DNA of 11,853 nucleotides from Flavobacteriales bacterium (GTDB lineage Bacteria > Bacteroidota > Bacteroidia > Flavobacteriales_D > Sanyastnellaceae). Position numbers and translations under genes: made by a program. The DNA lies in NCBI GenBank assembly GCA_028823435.1, contig JAPKBK010000030.1:1-11853 (forward strand), given 5' to 3'. A model generated the notes under the pieces. The model saw only the letters and a list, made by a program, of their open reading frames with translations, made no database searches and was not told where the DNA came from. How positions within the stretch are numbered: position 1 is the stretch's first letter; each line of letters starts with the position of its first letter. Positions 1 to 7,106 of this stretch are shown here, piece by piece.

Positions 1-17
1 CTGACAACCTTAATTAA
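1..17 (+). CDS. rpsR: Probable C-terminal end of 30S ribosomal protein S18 (partial)
   Basis: Reading in frame 3, the first bases give Asp-Asn-Leu-Asn and a TAA stop at 15-17, preceded by the last two bases (ct) of a codon that could be ACT (Thr). Bacteroidota S18 proteins commonly end in a similar short tail after a PYVTD-type motif, and rpsF-rpsR-rplI is a widespread gene order. Only four residues are visible, so the call rests mainly on the position 11 bp upstream of rplI. The gene is cut by the window start. Confidence 0.45.
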
Positions 18-28
18 GAATAATAGCT

Positions 29-475
29 ATGGATATTATACTTAGAGAAGACTGCAAAAACGTAGGAAACAAAAACGACATCGTTTCTGTTAAAACTGGA
101 TTTGCACGCAACTACTTAATTCCACGAGGATTAGCAATTGTTGCAACAGAGTCAGCACGTAAAGTTGTGGGCGAAGTAATACGTCAACAATCTCACAAAG
201 CTGTGAAGGCGATGGAAGTCGCTCAAGTCCTTGTAGACAAGCTTAACAAACTTACCGTTAAGATTGGAGCAAAAGCAGGAGAAACTGGAAAGATTTTCGG
301 ATCTGTAAACAGCATTCAACTTGCAGAAGCAATTCAAGCGGCAGGCCATGATGTAGAGCGAAAGCAGATTACATTATCTGACGATGCGATTAAAGAACTC
401 GGATCATACGAAGCGAAAGTAAAAGTCTACAAAGACATTTTTGCAACCGTGAAGTTCGATGTTGTCGCTGATTAA
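29..475 (+). CDS. rplI: 50S ribosomal protein L9
   Basis: L9 is an elongated protein of the large ribosomal subunit that binds 23S rRNA near the base of the L1 stalk and helps keep the reading frame. The 148-residue length is standard. The N-terminal RNA-binding domain carries the L9 signature at residues 13-40 (G-x-K-x-D-x-V-x-V-x-x-G-x-A-R-N-Y-L-I-P-x-G-x-A). A charged connecting helix follows (about 41-75), then the C-terminal domain with the G-K-I-F-G-S-V motif near residue 87. The ATG at 29 gives the canonical start M-D-I-I-L-R-E-D. It lies 11 bp behind the likely rpsR stop, which fits the rpsF-rpsR-rplI operon, and a terminator 33 bp after the stop makes it the last gene of that transcript. 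Nothing in it is unusual. Confidence 0.97.
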   Translation: MDIILREDCKNVGNKNDIVSVKTGFARNYLIPRGLAIVATESARKVVGEVIRQQSHKAVKAMEVAQVLVDKLNKLTVKIGAKAGETGKIFGSVNSIQLAEAIQAAGHDVERKQITLSDDAIKELGSYEAKVKVYKDIFATVKFDVVAD

Positions 476-507
476 GCGAAAAAAAATATTTGACGATATG
501 TCAACTG

Positions 508-536
508 AAAGGCTCACGCAATAGTGGGCCTTTTTT
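508..536 (+). terminator. Intrinsic terminator after rplI
   Basis: A 10-bp stem (508-517 with 524-533, one G-T pair) closes a 6-base loop (518-523). The 3' arm runs directly into six T residues (531-536). It stands 33 bp past the rplI stop and before the uvrB promoter region, so it should end the ribosomal protein transcript. Confidence 0.8.
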
Positions 537-547
537 ATGCCTCATTC

Positions 548-583
548 TTTGACAAAATAGCAAACCCATAGATATTACCTTTG
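548..583 (+). promoter_or_regulatory. Candidate Bacteroidota-type promoter for uvrB
   Basis: TTTG at 548-551 and TACCTTTG at 576-583 match the Bacteroidota -33 (TTTG) and -7 (TAnnTTTG) elements. The spacer is 24 nt, slightly longer than the usual range as I recall it. Transcription would start near base 590, leaving a leader of about 10 nt before the uvrB ATG. The position between a terminator and uvrB supports it. The long spacer lowers confidence. Confidence 0.4.
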
Positions 584-600
584 ACATCCTGACGATCTGA

Positions 601-2619
601 ATGCCTGAATTTGAACTCATAAGCGATTACACTCCCAGAGGAGACCAACCTGAAGCTATTAAGCAATTAGTTATGGGGGTTGAGGATGGAGCTGAACACC
701 AAGTATTGCTTGGTGTTACTGGCTCGGGCAAGACATTCACAATTGCGAACATGATTGCTCAGACAAAAAGGCCTACGCTGGTTCTGTCTCACAATAAAAC
801 CTTAGCCGCTCAGTTATTCAGTGAGTTTAAAGCCTTTTTTCCAAACAACCTTGTAGAGTATTTCGTCAGTTATTATGACTACTATCAGCCCGAAGCATTC
901 TTACCTGCGTCGAATACATACATTGAAAAGGATCTACAGATTAATGAGGAGATTGAGAAACTCAGGCTGAGTGCAACATCTGCATTGTTGAGCGGAAGAC
1001 GAGACGTCATCGTAGTGGCAAGTATTAGTTGTATTTACGGCATTGGAAATCCCACTGAATTTCACAAGAGTGTGATCTCCCTCGACAAAGGGATGAAAAT
1101 TACGCGAAATGAGTTGCTGCACAAGCTTGTATCGAGTCTGTATAGCAGAACCCAGCTAGAACTTACGAGAGGAACATTCAGGGTGCAGGGAGATACCGTC
1201 GATGTTTTTCTTGCGTATGCTGATTACGCTTTGCGAATCTCATTTTGGGGAGATGAAATTGAATCTCTGCATACAATAGAACCTGAGACGGGACAACGAC
1301 TTCATGCGTTTGACAAATACCTTATCTATCCGGCCAATCTATTTGTGAGCAGTCAAGACAATACTGATGAATCGGTTTGGGCCATTCAACAGGATTTGGA
1401 AAAACAGAAGAATTATTTCACTGAAAACATGAGGGTTGTTGAATCCAAACGCATTGAGGAAAGAACGCTCCATGATTTGGAAATGATTAAGGAACTGGGA
1501 TACTGTTCCGGAATAGAAAATTATTCGAGATATTTTGACAAGAGAAAACCAGGCGAGAGACCCTTCTGCCTTCTTGATTATTTCGATGATGACTTTCTAC
1601 TTGTTGTAGATGAGAGTCACGTCACGCTGCCACAAGTAGGCGCCATGTTCGGAGGAGATAGATCTCGAAAAACAAACCTGGTGGAGCACGGTTTTCGATT
1701 GCCCTCCGCTTTAGACAACAGACCCCTGACATCAGAAGAATTTACAGGCATGCTGAACCAGGCCATCTATGTAAGTGCAACACCCGCAGACCTTGAATTA
1801 CAAAGAAGTGAAGGTGTCATTGTGGAGCAGGTCATTCGGCCAACAGGCCTCTTGGACCCGCCGATTGAAGTCCGGCCATGCATAAATCAAGTGGACGATT
1901 TGGTGGAGGAAATCAGGAAGGTCATTGCTTCCGGTGACAGAGTTCTCGTGACAACGCTCACGAAGAGAATGTCCGAAGAACTCACCAAATATTTAGAGCG
2001 CATTAATATCGCAACACGATATATCCATTCAGAAGTGAAGACGTTAGATCGCGTAAGTATCCTACAGGACCTAAGAGACGGAGTGTTCGATGTTCTCGTG
2101 GGCGTTAACCTACTGCGAGAAGGTCTGGATTTACCTGAAGTTGCTTTAGTCGCGATTATGGATGCTGACAAAGAAGGCTTTTTAAGAAGCGTGCGGTCCC
2201 TTACCCAGACAGCCGGAAGAGCGGCCAGAAACATCAATGGCAGAGTCATTATGTATGCTGACAAGATTACGAAAAGCATGCGGATCACGATTGATGAAAC
2301 AGCACGTCGGAGGGAGAAGCAGGCACAATTTAACAAGGATAACAACATCCTCCCTGAACAAATAAAAAGGTCCACAGGACCTAAGAATGATTTACTGAAA
2401 AACCGAATCGTTCATGTCGCAGCCGAACCTGACCCAAGAATGGTCGCCCCAAGCAATGACCCGGTATTGCTATCCATGTCCAAAGAGCAGCTTACCACGA
2501 TGGCAGACAGAAGAAAACGATCGATGGACAAGGCCGCAAAAGACATGGATTTTATGGAAGCTGCCCGACTCCGAGACGAATACTTTGCAATTATGAATCT
2601 TTTGGAAGTTCAGGGGTGA
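601..2619 (+). CDS. uvrB: Excinuclease ABC subunit B (UvrB)
   Basis: UvrB is the damage-verifying helicase-like core of bacterial nucleotide excision repair. UvrA loads it at lesions and it then recruits UvrC for incision. The 672-residue length is normal. Visible motifs in order: Walker A G-V-T-G-S-G-K-T (38-45, K44); the Tyr-rich damage-probing beta hairpin Y-Y-D-Y-Y-Q-P-E (91-98); the DESH helicase motif II (337-340); the V-G-V-N-L-L-R-E-G-L-D-L-P motif; motif VI Q-T-A-G-R-A-A-R-N (536-544, with R540 and R543); and the C-terminal UVR coiled-coil domain (about 628-663), which contacts UvrA and UvrC. The motif VI position after Gln-Thr is Ala rather than the commoner Ile. The ATG at 601 gives the typical start F-E-L-I-S-D-Y-x-P-x-G-D-Q-P. 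It follows the rplI terminator and a candidate promoter, and the next gene begins 29 bp after its stop. Confidence 0.98.
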   Translation: MPEFELISDYTPRGDQPEAIKQLVMGVEDGAEHQVLLGVTGSGKTFTIANMIAQTKRPTLVLSHNKTLAAQLFSEFKAFFPNNLVEYFVSYYDYYQPEAFLPASNTYIEKDLQINEEIEKLRLSATSALLSGRRDVIVVASISCIYGIGNPTEFHKSVISLDKGMKITRNELLHKLVSSLYSRTQLELTRGTFRVQGDTVDVFLAYADYALRISFWGDEIESLHTIEPETGQRLHAFDKYLIYPANLFVSSQDNTDESVWAIQQDLEKQKNYFTENMRVVESKRIEERTLHDLEMIKELGYCSGIENYSRYFDKRKPGERPFCLLDYFDDDFLLVVDESHVTLPQVGAMFGGDRSRKTNLVEHGFRLPSALDNRPLTSEEFTGMLNQAIYVSATPADLELQRSEGVIVEQVIRPTGLLDPPIEVRPCINQVDDLVEEIRKVIASGDRVLVTTLTKRMSEELTKYLERINIATRYIHSEVKTLDRVSILQDLRDGVFDVLVGVNLLREGLDLPEVALVAIMDADKEGFLRSVRSLTQTAGRAARNINGRVIMYADKITKSMRITIDETARRREKQAQFNKDNNILPEQIKRSTGPKNDLLKNRIVHVAAEPDPRMVAPSNDPVLLSMSKEQLTTMADRRKRSMDKAAKDMDFMEAARLRDEYFAIMNLLEVQG

Positions 2620-2648
2620 TTTTAATGGTTCGCTGAGTAAATTGCAAA

Positions 2649-3077
2649 ATGGGGAAATTTATTTATTTCTATTTTCTTGTTTGCTTCACATCCTTGTCGA
2701 GTTGTAATCCTGAATCATTAATGAGCCTGGAGGCAGATAAGGTGAACGAAACTGTGGCACAAGAAACGACCCCATTCACACCTACCCCATTCATAATTAA
2801 AGATGTCGTTCTTAAAGGAGATACATTAATTACAAAAGTTCAATACTCGGGTGGATGCGGAAATCACACATTTGAGATCGCAAAAAATGGGTTTTTGATG
2901 AAAAGCTTGCCCCCAAAGCAATCTATTCAGATCACACATCTTTCAGACAAAGACCCCTGTCGAGCACTAATTCTAGATGAATTAAAATTTTACATTGGTG
3001 ATTTCAGAGGAACACCGAGTGGAACGACTGTACTGCTGTTAGAAAATTGGCCCCAACAAATTATATATAGTTACTGA
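2649..3077 (+). CDS. Small putative lipoprotein of unknown function
   Basis: A 142-residue protein with a short hydrophobic N-terminus (residues 4-16) and a lipobox-like L-S-S-C ending at Cys19. This suggests lipid modification and anchoring in the envelope, probably facing the periplasm or cell surface. After a Thr/Pro-rich linker (about 34-50) comes one small predicted beta-rich domain. It holds the two other mature cysteines in distinctive contexts, Y-S-G-G-C-G-x-H-x-F (66-75, C70) and D-P-C-R-A-L-I (102-108, C104), which could form a disulfide. I recall similar Cys-containing motifs in uncharacterised Bacteroidota lipoproteins but cannot name the family, so no function is assigned. It lies 29 bp after uvrB and 19 bp before the secreted protease, so it may be co-transcribed with either. 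No promoter consensus is visible in front of it. Confidence 0.75.
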   Translation: MGKFIYFYFLVCFTSLSSCNPESLMSLEADKVNETVAQETTPFTPTPFIIKDVVLKGDTLITKVQYSGGCGNHTFEIAKNGFLMKSLPPKQSIQITHLSDKDPCRALILDELKFYIGDFRGTPSGTTVLLLENWPQQIIYSY

Positions 3078-3096
3078 ACTTGTTTTTTTTTGAAAA

Positions 3097-5346
3097 ATGA
3101 ATAAAATTTACACCGCAAGTGCGATACTGTTAAGTATTACCATTTCTATTTCTTCACTCGCCCAAATCAATCACGGCGGGACACCTTCATTCCTTATCAA
3201 CCTAGAAGCACTCTCTGAATCCAGCGTCGTGACACCCCCCATCGATCGGGAAACACTTGCTCAAGCTGATGCCGTGACCGATCAAATCAAGGAAGTTCCT
3301 TGGAGGTTTGGTGTAGAGCACGACGTTGCATTGTCACCTTTAAATGAAGGAGTCTGGACAGTCGAAGGCGCGGAAAATGTCTGGCGACTTTCTGTAAAGT
3401 GTCCCGGTGCGACATCTGTTTCGTTACGTTTCTCAGAATTTGGATTGGAGAAGGGAAGCCATATGTTCATTTGGGCGAAAGACTCACGTGAATTCTTAGG
3501 GAAATTCGACCACCGTAGCCTGAAAGAATGGGGAGGTTTAGCGACAGGCTTGCTCTCTGGATCAGAAGTGATTGTCGAGTTGCATCAGCCTTCAGACTGG
3601 GGGTTTTCAGCGCCGTTAGAGATAGACCAAATTGTTCACGGATATCGCAGCTTACTTCATCATGCGGCAGAATTATCACATGCGGAAAGAGGGCCGTTCG
3701 GGAATTCCGGAGCATGCAACATCAACGTCAACTGCCCAGAAGGTGCAACTTGGGCCACTGAATCACGGTCGGTTGCCATTATCGTCCAGGGTGGATACGG
3801 CGCATGTACCGGCGCGCTTATTAACAATACCTCTAACGACGGCACCCCGTATTTCTTAACTGCAAATCACTGCCTTGGGAATCCATCAAACTGGTTGTTT
3901 TATTTTAACCACGAAAGTGCGACCTGCAATGGCAATACAGGCCCTTCAAACCAAAGTGTAAGTGGCGCATCAACGCTGGTTCAAAATGGCGGATCTGACT
4001 TTGCACTCTTAGAATTAAGTGCAACACCCCCTGCGGCGTTTAACGTACAATACGCAGGGTGGGATGCCACAGGTAACACGCCGACATCGGCCGTTGGAAT
4101 CCATCATCCTTCAGGAGATGTGAAAAAGATCTGCTTCGAAGAAGACAGCCCATACTTTGCAAACCAAGGTGGCGCAGCTATTTGGATGATTGATCAATGG
4201 GAACTTGGAGTGACTGAACCTGGATCATCAGGCTCTCCTCTTTTCGATGAAAACCACCGCATCATCGGCCAATTGTATGGCGGAGCGGCAGCATGTTCTG
4301 GAAATGTGAACAATGGTCAGCTCGATTATTACGGCAGATTCAATGAAAGCTGGGATCTGGGGGCGTCTGAATACCTGGACCCTACGGGAACTGGCGTCAC
4401 GGTTTGGGATGGTTTTCCCGACGGCGCAGTCTCTTATGCAAATGACGCAGGTGTCACCATCGAAGGGGCGCCAGAGGATCTTCTATGCGGCGAAACCACT
4501 GTGCAATTGAGTGTCGTCATCACCAACACAGGAACAGAGATCTTAAATTCAGCCGTCATCACATACAATGTAAATGGCACAAGCGCACAGCAAGTCAACT
4601 GGAGTGGCAACCTCGCGCAATATGAATCTGCTCAAGTATCTATACCTGCTTTTAATGCTATCGGAGGAGAAAATACGATTACAGCAACCGTCTCAAACCC
4701 AAATGGCGCTTCAGATGAAAACAATTTGAACAACGCAACAGAGGTAAGCTTCACTACTTTTTCTGGCGACACATTTGATTTTCAATTGGCCATATTGCTT
4801 GACGATTACGGCTCTGAGATTTCTTGGGAAATCAAGCGATTGGGAACCGTCATCTATGCTGGGGGGCCATATAACGATGATGCTGACGGCGAACTCGTGA
4901 CTGTAGACCTATGCTTAGAGGAAGGGTGCTATATTTTCACCATCGATGACTCTTATGGAGATGGTCTTTGCTGTGAATTCGGAGAAGGAAACTGGTCTAT
5001 CTATGATGGCCAAGGAGATGTCGTTTCATTTGGCAATGGAGAATTTGGAGACTCTGAAACAGATCAGTTCTGTACGGACGAGGCCTCTGTAGATTTCATT
5101 GACAACGCGTCAAGTGGTCTTATTTACCCCAATCCTGCAAACGAAATAATGAACATCGCATTCCCGAAATTAGAGGGACGTGTCTTTATTTCTGACATTA
5201 CAGGGCGCGTAATTTTAGACGTTACTTATGACAGAGAGCCAGATACAACAATAGACGTGAGTGCATGGAAAGAAGGCCTTTACATCGTCACATGGATGGG
5301 GAAAGACGATGAGATCATGACACGTAGAATTACAATTACTCACTAA
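3097..5346 (+). CDS. Secreted lysyl endopeptidase-like serine protease with T9SS sorting domain
   Basis: A 749-residue preproprotein. Signal peptide at 1-22 (cleavage after A-L-A-like S-L-A); propeptide at about 23-198; trypsin-fold catalytic domain at about 203-440. The triad is visible: H258 (T-A-N-H-C), D301 (G-S-D-F-A-L-L) and S378 (E-P-G-S-S-G-S-P). Compared from memory with Achromobacter protease I (Lys-C), all six disulfide cysteines have counterparts (C207, C213, C237, C259, C277, C400). The Lys-selecting pocket Asp225 matches D410 in D-Y-Y-G-R, so cleavage after lysine is the best guess. His210 is Tyr394 here, and the Trp169 region also differs. After the protease come a CARDB/Ig-like beta domain (about 453-554), a Cys-rich module (about 560-660, D-S-Y-G-D-G-x-C-C at 618-626), and a C-terminal type A T9SS sorting domain (675-749, starting Y-P-N-P-A) that directs export through the outer membrane and is normally cleaved off. 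The ATG at 3097 is the only start giving a signal peptide. Confidence 0.92.
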   Translation: MNKIYTASAILLSITISISSLAQINHGGTPSFLINLEALSESSVVTPPIDRETLAQADAVTDQIKEVPWRFGVEHDVALSPLNEGVWTVEGAENVWRLSVKCPGATSVSLRFSEFGLEKGSHMFIWAKDSREFLGKFDHRSLKEWGGLATGLLSGSEVIVELHQPSDWGFSAPLEIDQIVHGYRSLLHHAAELSHAERGPFGNSGACNINVNCPEGATWATESRSVAIIVQGGYGACTGALINNTSNDGTPYFLTANHCLGNPSNWLFYFNHESATCNGNTGPSNQSVSGASTLVQNGGSDFALLELSATPPAAFNVQYAGWDATGNTPTSAVGIHHPSGDVKKICFEEDSPYFANQGGAAIWMIDQWELGVTEPGSSGSPLFDENHRIIGQLYGGAAACSGNVNNGQLDYYGRFNESWDLGASEYLDPTGTGVTVWDGFPDGAVSYANDAGVTIEGAPEDLLCGETTVQLSVVITNTGTEILNSAVITYNVNGTSAQQVNWSGNLAQYESAQVSIPAFNAIGGENTITATVSNPNGASDENNLNNATEVSFTTFSGDTFDFQLAILLDDYGSEISWEIKRLGTVIYAGGPYNDDADGELVTVDLCLEEGCYIFTIDDSYGDGLCCEFGEGNWSIYDGQGDVVSFGNGEFGDSETDQFCTDEASVDFIDNASSGLIYPNPANEIMNIAFPKLEGRVFISDITGRVILDVTYDREPDTTIDVSAWKEGLYIVTWMGKDDEIMTRRITITH

Positions 5347-5361
5347 AACAACACAGTGCGA

Positions 5362-6477
5362 ATGTTCGAGATTGCAACGGCTTTCGCACTCGTAGGTTTG
5401 ATATCGAGAGGGGTTTGGGCCTGGCATATGGGTGCCTGGCGCAAGCCCCTTTCTCCTGCTTCTCATACGCATCGTGATTACACCATTGTTGTCTGCTTAC
5501 ATAATGAAGCGCACCGTGTGGATGGTTTGGTACAAGCCCTTTTAGACCAAACCCCTCCTCCACCTGAAATTCTTTTAATTGACGACGGAAGTACGGATGC
5601 GACGATGAATCTGCTTCAAAAATGGCAAGAAAAGTATGTGATGGTCAATGTCATCGGACTAGCAACTGGTGGAATGGGAAAGAAAGCGCCTTTAGAAATA
5701 GCAATCAAAGCTGCACGCTTTCCTATTTTACTCTGTACAGATGCTGACTGTATCCCGGAGAGCAAGGACTGGGCCTCGACAATGGTCAATGACGTCGACA
5801 CGAAATACGATCTAAAGATTGGGATAAGCTTACCATTGCGCGGATCGGGATTGCTGGGGCGCCTGCAAATGTTCGAATCGACTAGAATTGCCCAAAACTA
5901 CATCGGCATGGCGGAGTCGGGTTACCCATACATGGGCGTCGGAAGAAACATTGCGTTCACCAAATCGTGCTGGGAACACGTTGGAGGCTTTCAAGGACAC
6001 CTGGACCTCGCGTCAGGAGATGATGATCTGTTCGTGCAAGATGTCTATGCAGCAGGGATGAGAATTGGGACTGAAGCAAGGCGGGAAGGTCAAAGCCATG
6101 CTGTTTGGCCCCACACATGGAGCGGATGGATGAGGCAAATGAGAAGACATCTCACAACCGGAACGAGATACAAGCCGTTAATAATGAGCGTCTTATCCGT
6201 GCCCGTACTTGCCGATTTAATGTTGTATTCTGGATGTGCATTGATCTTCTTTTCAGCGGTTCTAAAAACGGACGTTATTCACAGTGGGTTTTGGATAGCG
6301 ACATGCATCTTGCTCACAAACGCATTGGTTCGAGGCCTTATCTTTAGTGCATTCCTGCGCCGCATAGGACGACCAGGTCACGAAGCGTTCTGGCTCATAT
6401 CAGAACCGTTGATGGGCTTGATTCGACAAGTGTTGGCATTGCAGGTGTTGATTGCCAAACCAAAAAGATGGAAGTAA
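5362..6477 (+). CDS. Family 2 (GT-A fold) membrane-associated glycosyltransferase
   Basis: A 371-residue enzyme that probably transfers a sugar from a nucleotide-sugar donor on the cytoplasmic face of the inner membrane; donor and acceptor cannot be read from the sequence. One hydrophobic N-terminal segment (about 3-22) precedes the GT2 domain: V-V-C-L-H-N-E (43-49), D-D-G-S-T-D (74-79), the metal-binding T-D-A-D (126-129), the acceptor-side G-D-D-D-L-F (219-224), and a basic W-M-R-Q-M-R-R-H stretch (256-263) where processive relatives carry QxxRW. Two or three C-terminal membrane helices follow (about 273-300, 308-332, perhaps 343-363). I chose ATG 5362. An in-frame GTG two codons upstream (5356) is possible but less likely. 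It starts 15 bp after the protease stop and its last 10 bases overlap the sigma factor gene. Cell-surface polysaccharide or glycolipid synthesis is an inference. Confidence 0.88.
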   Translation: MFEIATAFALVGLISRGVWAWHMGAWRKPLSPASHTHRDYTIVVCLHNEAHRVDGLVQALLDQTPPPPEILLIDDGSTDATMNLLQKWQEKYVMVNVIGLATGGMGKKAPLEIAIKAARFPILLCTDADCIPESKDWASTMVNDVDTKYDLKIGISLPLRGSGLLGRLQMFESTRIAQNYIGMAESGYPYMGVGRNIAFTKSCWEHVGGFQGHLDLASGDDDLFVQDVYAAGMRIGTEARREGQSHAVWPHTWSGWMRQMRRHLTTGTRYKPLIMSVLSVPVLADLMLYSGCALIFFSAVLKTDVIHSGFWIATCILLTNALVRGLIFSAFLRRIGRPGHEAFWLISEPLMGLIRQVLALQVLIAKPKRWK

Positions 6478-7076
6478 ACCCAAACCTCTCAGAGAAAGCG
6501 CAGTATGACTACGCACTCGTGCTAAGAGCTACGAAAGAAAGTGACCAGCAGGCTTATGCTGAGCTCATGGAGAGGTACCGAGATGCAATATTTCACCTGT
6601 GCCGGAAAATGGTGTTCAACGATGACGACGCCGATGACTTAACCATAGAAACATTTGGGAAAGCTTTTCAAAGACTGAAGCAATACACACCAGCCTTTGC
6701 ATTCTCTACATGGCTTTTTAAAATCGCGTCCAATCACAGCATCGATTTTATTCGAAAAAAGCGCATCAAAGCCCTATCTCTAGACAAAGGATTTACAACA
6801 TCTGACGGAGATCAAATGCAAATAGCAGTGGAGGATAATTCTCCAGATCCTTTTGAGACGCTGGAGAAAAAGCAGCGTGTAGAGAGAATGAGACTGGTCG
6901 TTTCAAAGCTTAAACCACGTTACCGCAGACTGGTAGAACTTCGGTATTTTGAGGAGTTGAGCTATGACGAGATCGCCAAAGAACTGGACTTGCCTCTGGG
7001 CACAGTCAAGGCGCAACTGTACCGAGCCCGTGACATCCTCGCCTCTGTGATGGAGGGCTCAAAAGAGCACCTTTAA
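6468..7076 (+). CDS. ECF-type RNA polymerase sigma factor
   Basis: A 202-residue sigma-70 family protein with only regions 2 and 4, the layout of extracytoplasmic-function sigma factors. Region 2 spans about 26-97, including D-D-A-D-D-L-T-I-E-T-F-G-K-A-F (53-67) and the F-S-T-W-L-F-K-I-A (79-87) helix that binds the polymerase clamp and melts the -10 DNA. An acidic linker follows (about 113-132). Region 4 (about 143-192) carries L-R-Y-F-E-E-L-S-Y-D-E-I-A and G-T-V-K-A-Q-L-Y-R-A, the helix-turn-helix that reads the -35 element. The ATG at 6468 lies inside the last codons of the glycosyltransferase (10-bp overlap), suggesting translational coupling. No anti-sigma gene is adjacent, since rsmG follows 30 bp later, so control may be transcriptional or by a distant partner. 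Such sigma factors are common in T9SS-bearing Bacteroidota; relation to P. gingivalis SigP is only a guess. Confidence 0.93.
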   Translation: MEVNPNLSEKAQYDYALVLRATKESDQQAYAELMERYRDAIFHLCRKMVFNDDDADDLTIETFGKAFQRLKQYTPAFAFSTWLFKIASNHSIDFIRKKRIKALSLDKGFTTSDGDQMQIAVEDNSPDPFETLEKKQRVERMRLVVSKLKPRYRRLVELRYFEELSYDEIAKELDLPLGTVKAQLYRARDILASVMEGSKEHL

Positions 7077-7084
7077 TTCACGAG

Positions 7085-7102
7085 AATCTAAAAATAGATT
7101 TG
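7085..7102 (+). promoter_or_regulatory. Small inverted repeat with a -7-like element in front of rsmG
   Basis: AATCTA (7085-7090) and TAGATT (7095-7100) form a perfect 6-bp inverted repeat around AAAA. The right arm is part of TAGATTTG (7095-7102), a match to the Bacteroidota -7 box, with TTTA at 7072-7075 in the -33 position (19-nt spacer, one mismatch). Because the ATG is at 7107, a start about 7 nt after the box would fall on or inside the first codons. This would be a near-leaderless promoter, or chance. Confidence 0.2.
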
Positions 7103-7106
7103 AATA

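Noticed and set aside
1887..2375. 162-codon open frame on the minus strand inside uvrB
   Set aside because: It is fully contained in the strongly conserved uvrB coding region, its product is Ser/Arg/Leu-rich and resembles no family, and it has no promoter or ribosome site. It is a shadow frame.
3083..3091. Nine-T run between the lipoprotein and protease genes, considered as a terminator
   Set aside because: No stable GC-containing hairpin precedes it; the upstream bases are A/T-rich without matching arms.
5341..5358. CACT...AGTG inverted repeat between the protease and glycosyltransferase genes
   Set aside because: Only four base pairs around a 10-base loop, with no T-tract; too weak to call an operator or terminator.
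5356..5361. GTG start for the glycosyltransferase two codons upstream of ATG 5362
   Set aside because: Bacteroidota strongly prefer ATG, and the two extra residues (Met-Arg) add nothing conserved. ATG 5362 was chosen, though the difference is minor.
5393..5400. TAGGTTTG, a match to the -7 promoter box
   Set aside because: It lies inside the glycosyltransferase coding region, 31 bp after its start, with no TTTG at the -33 distance.
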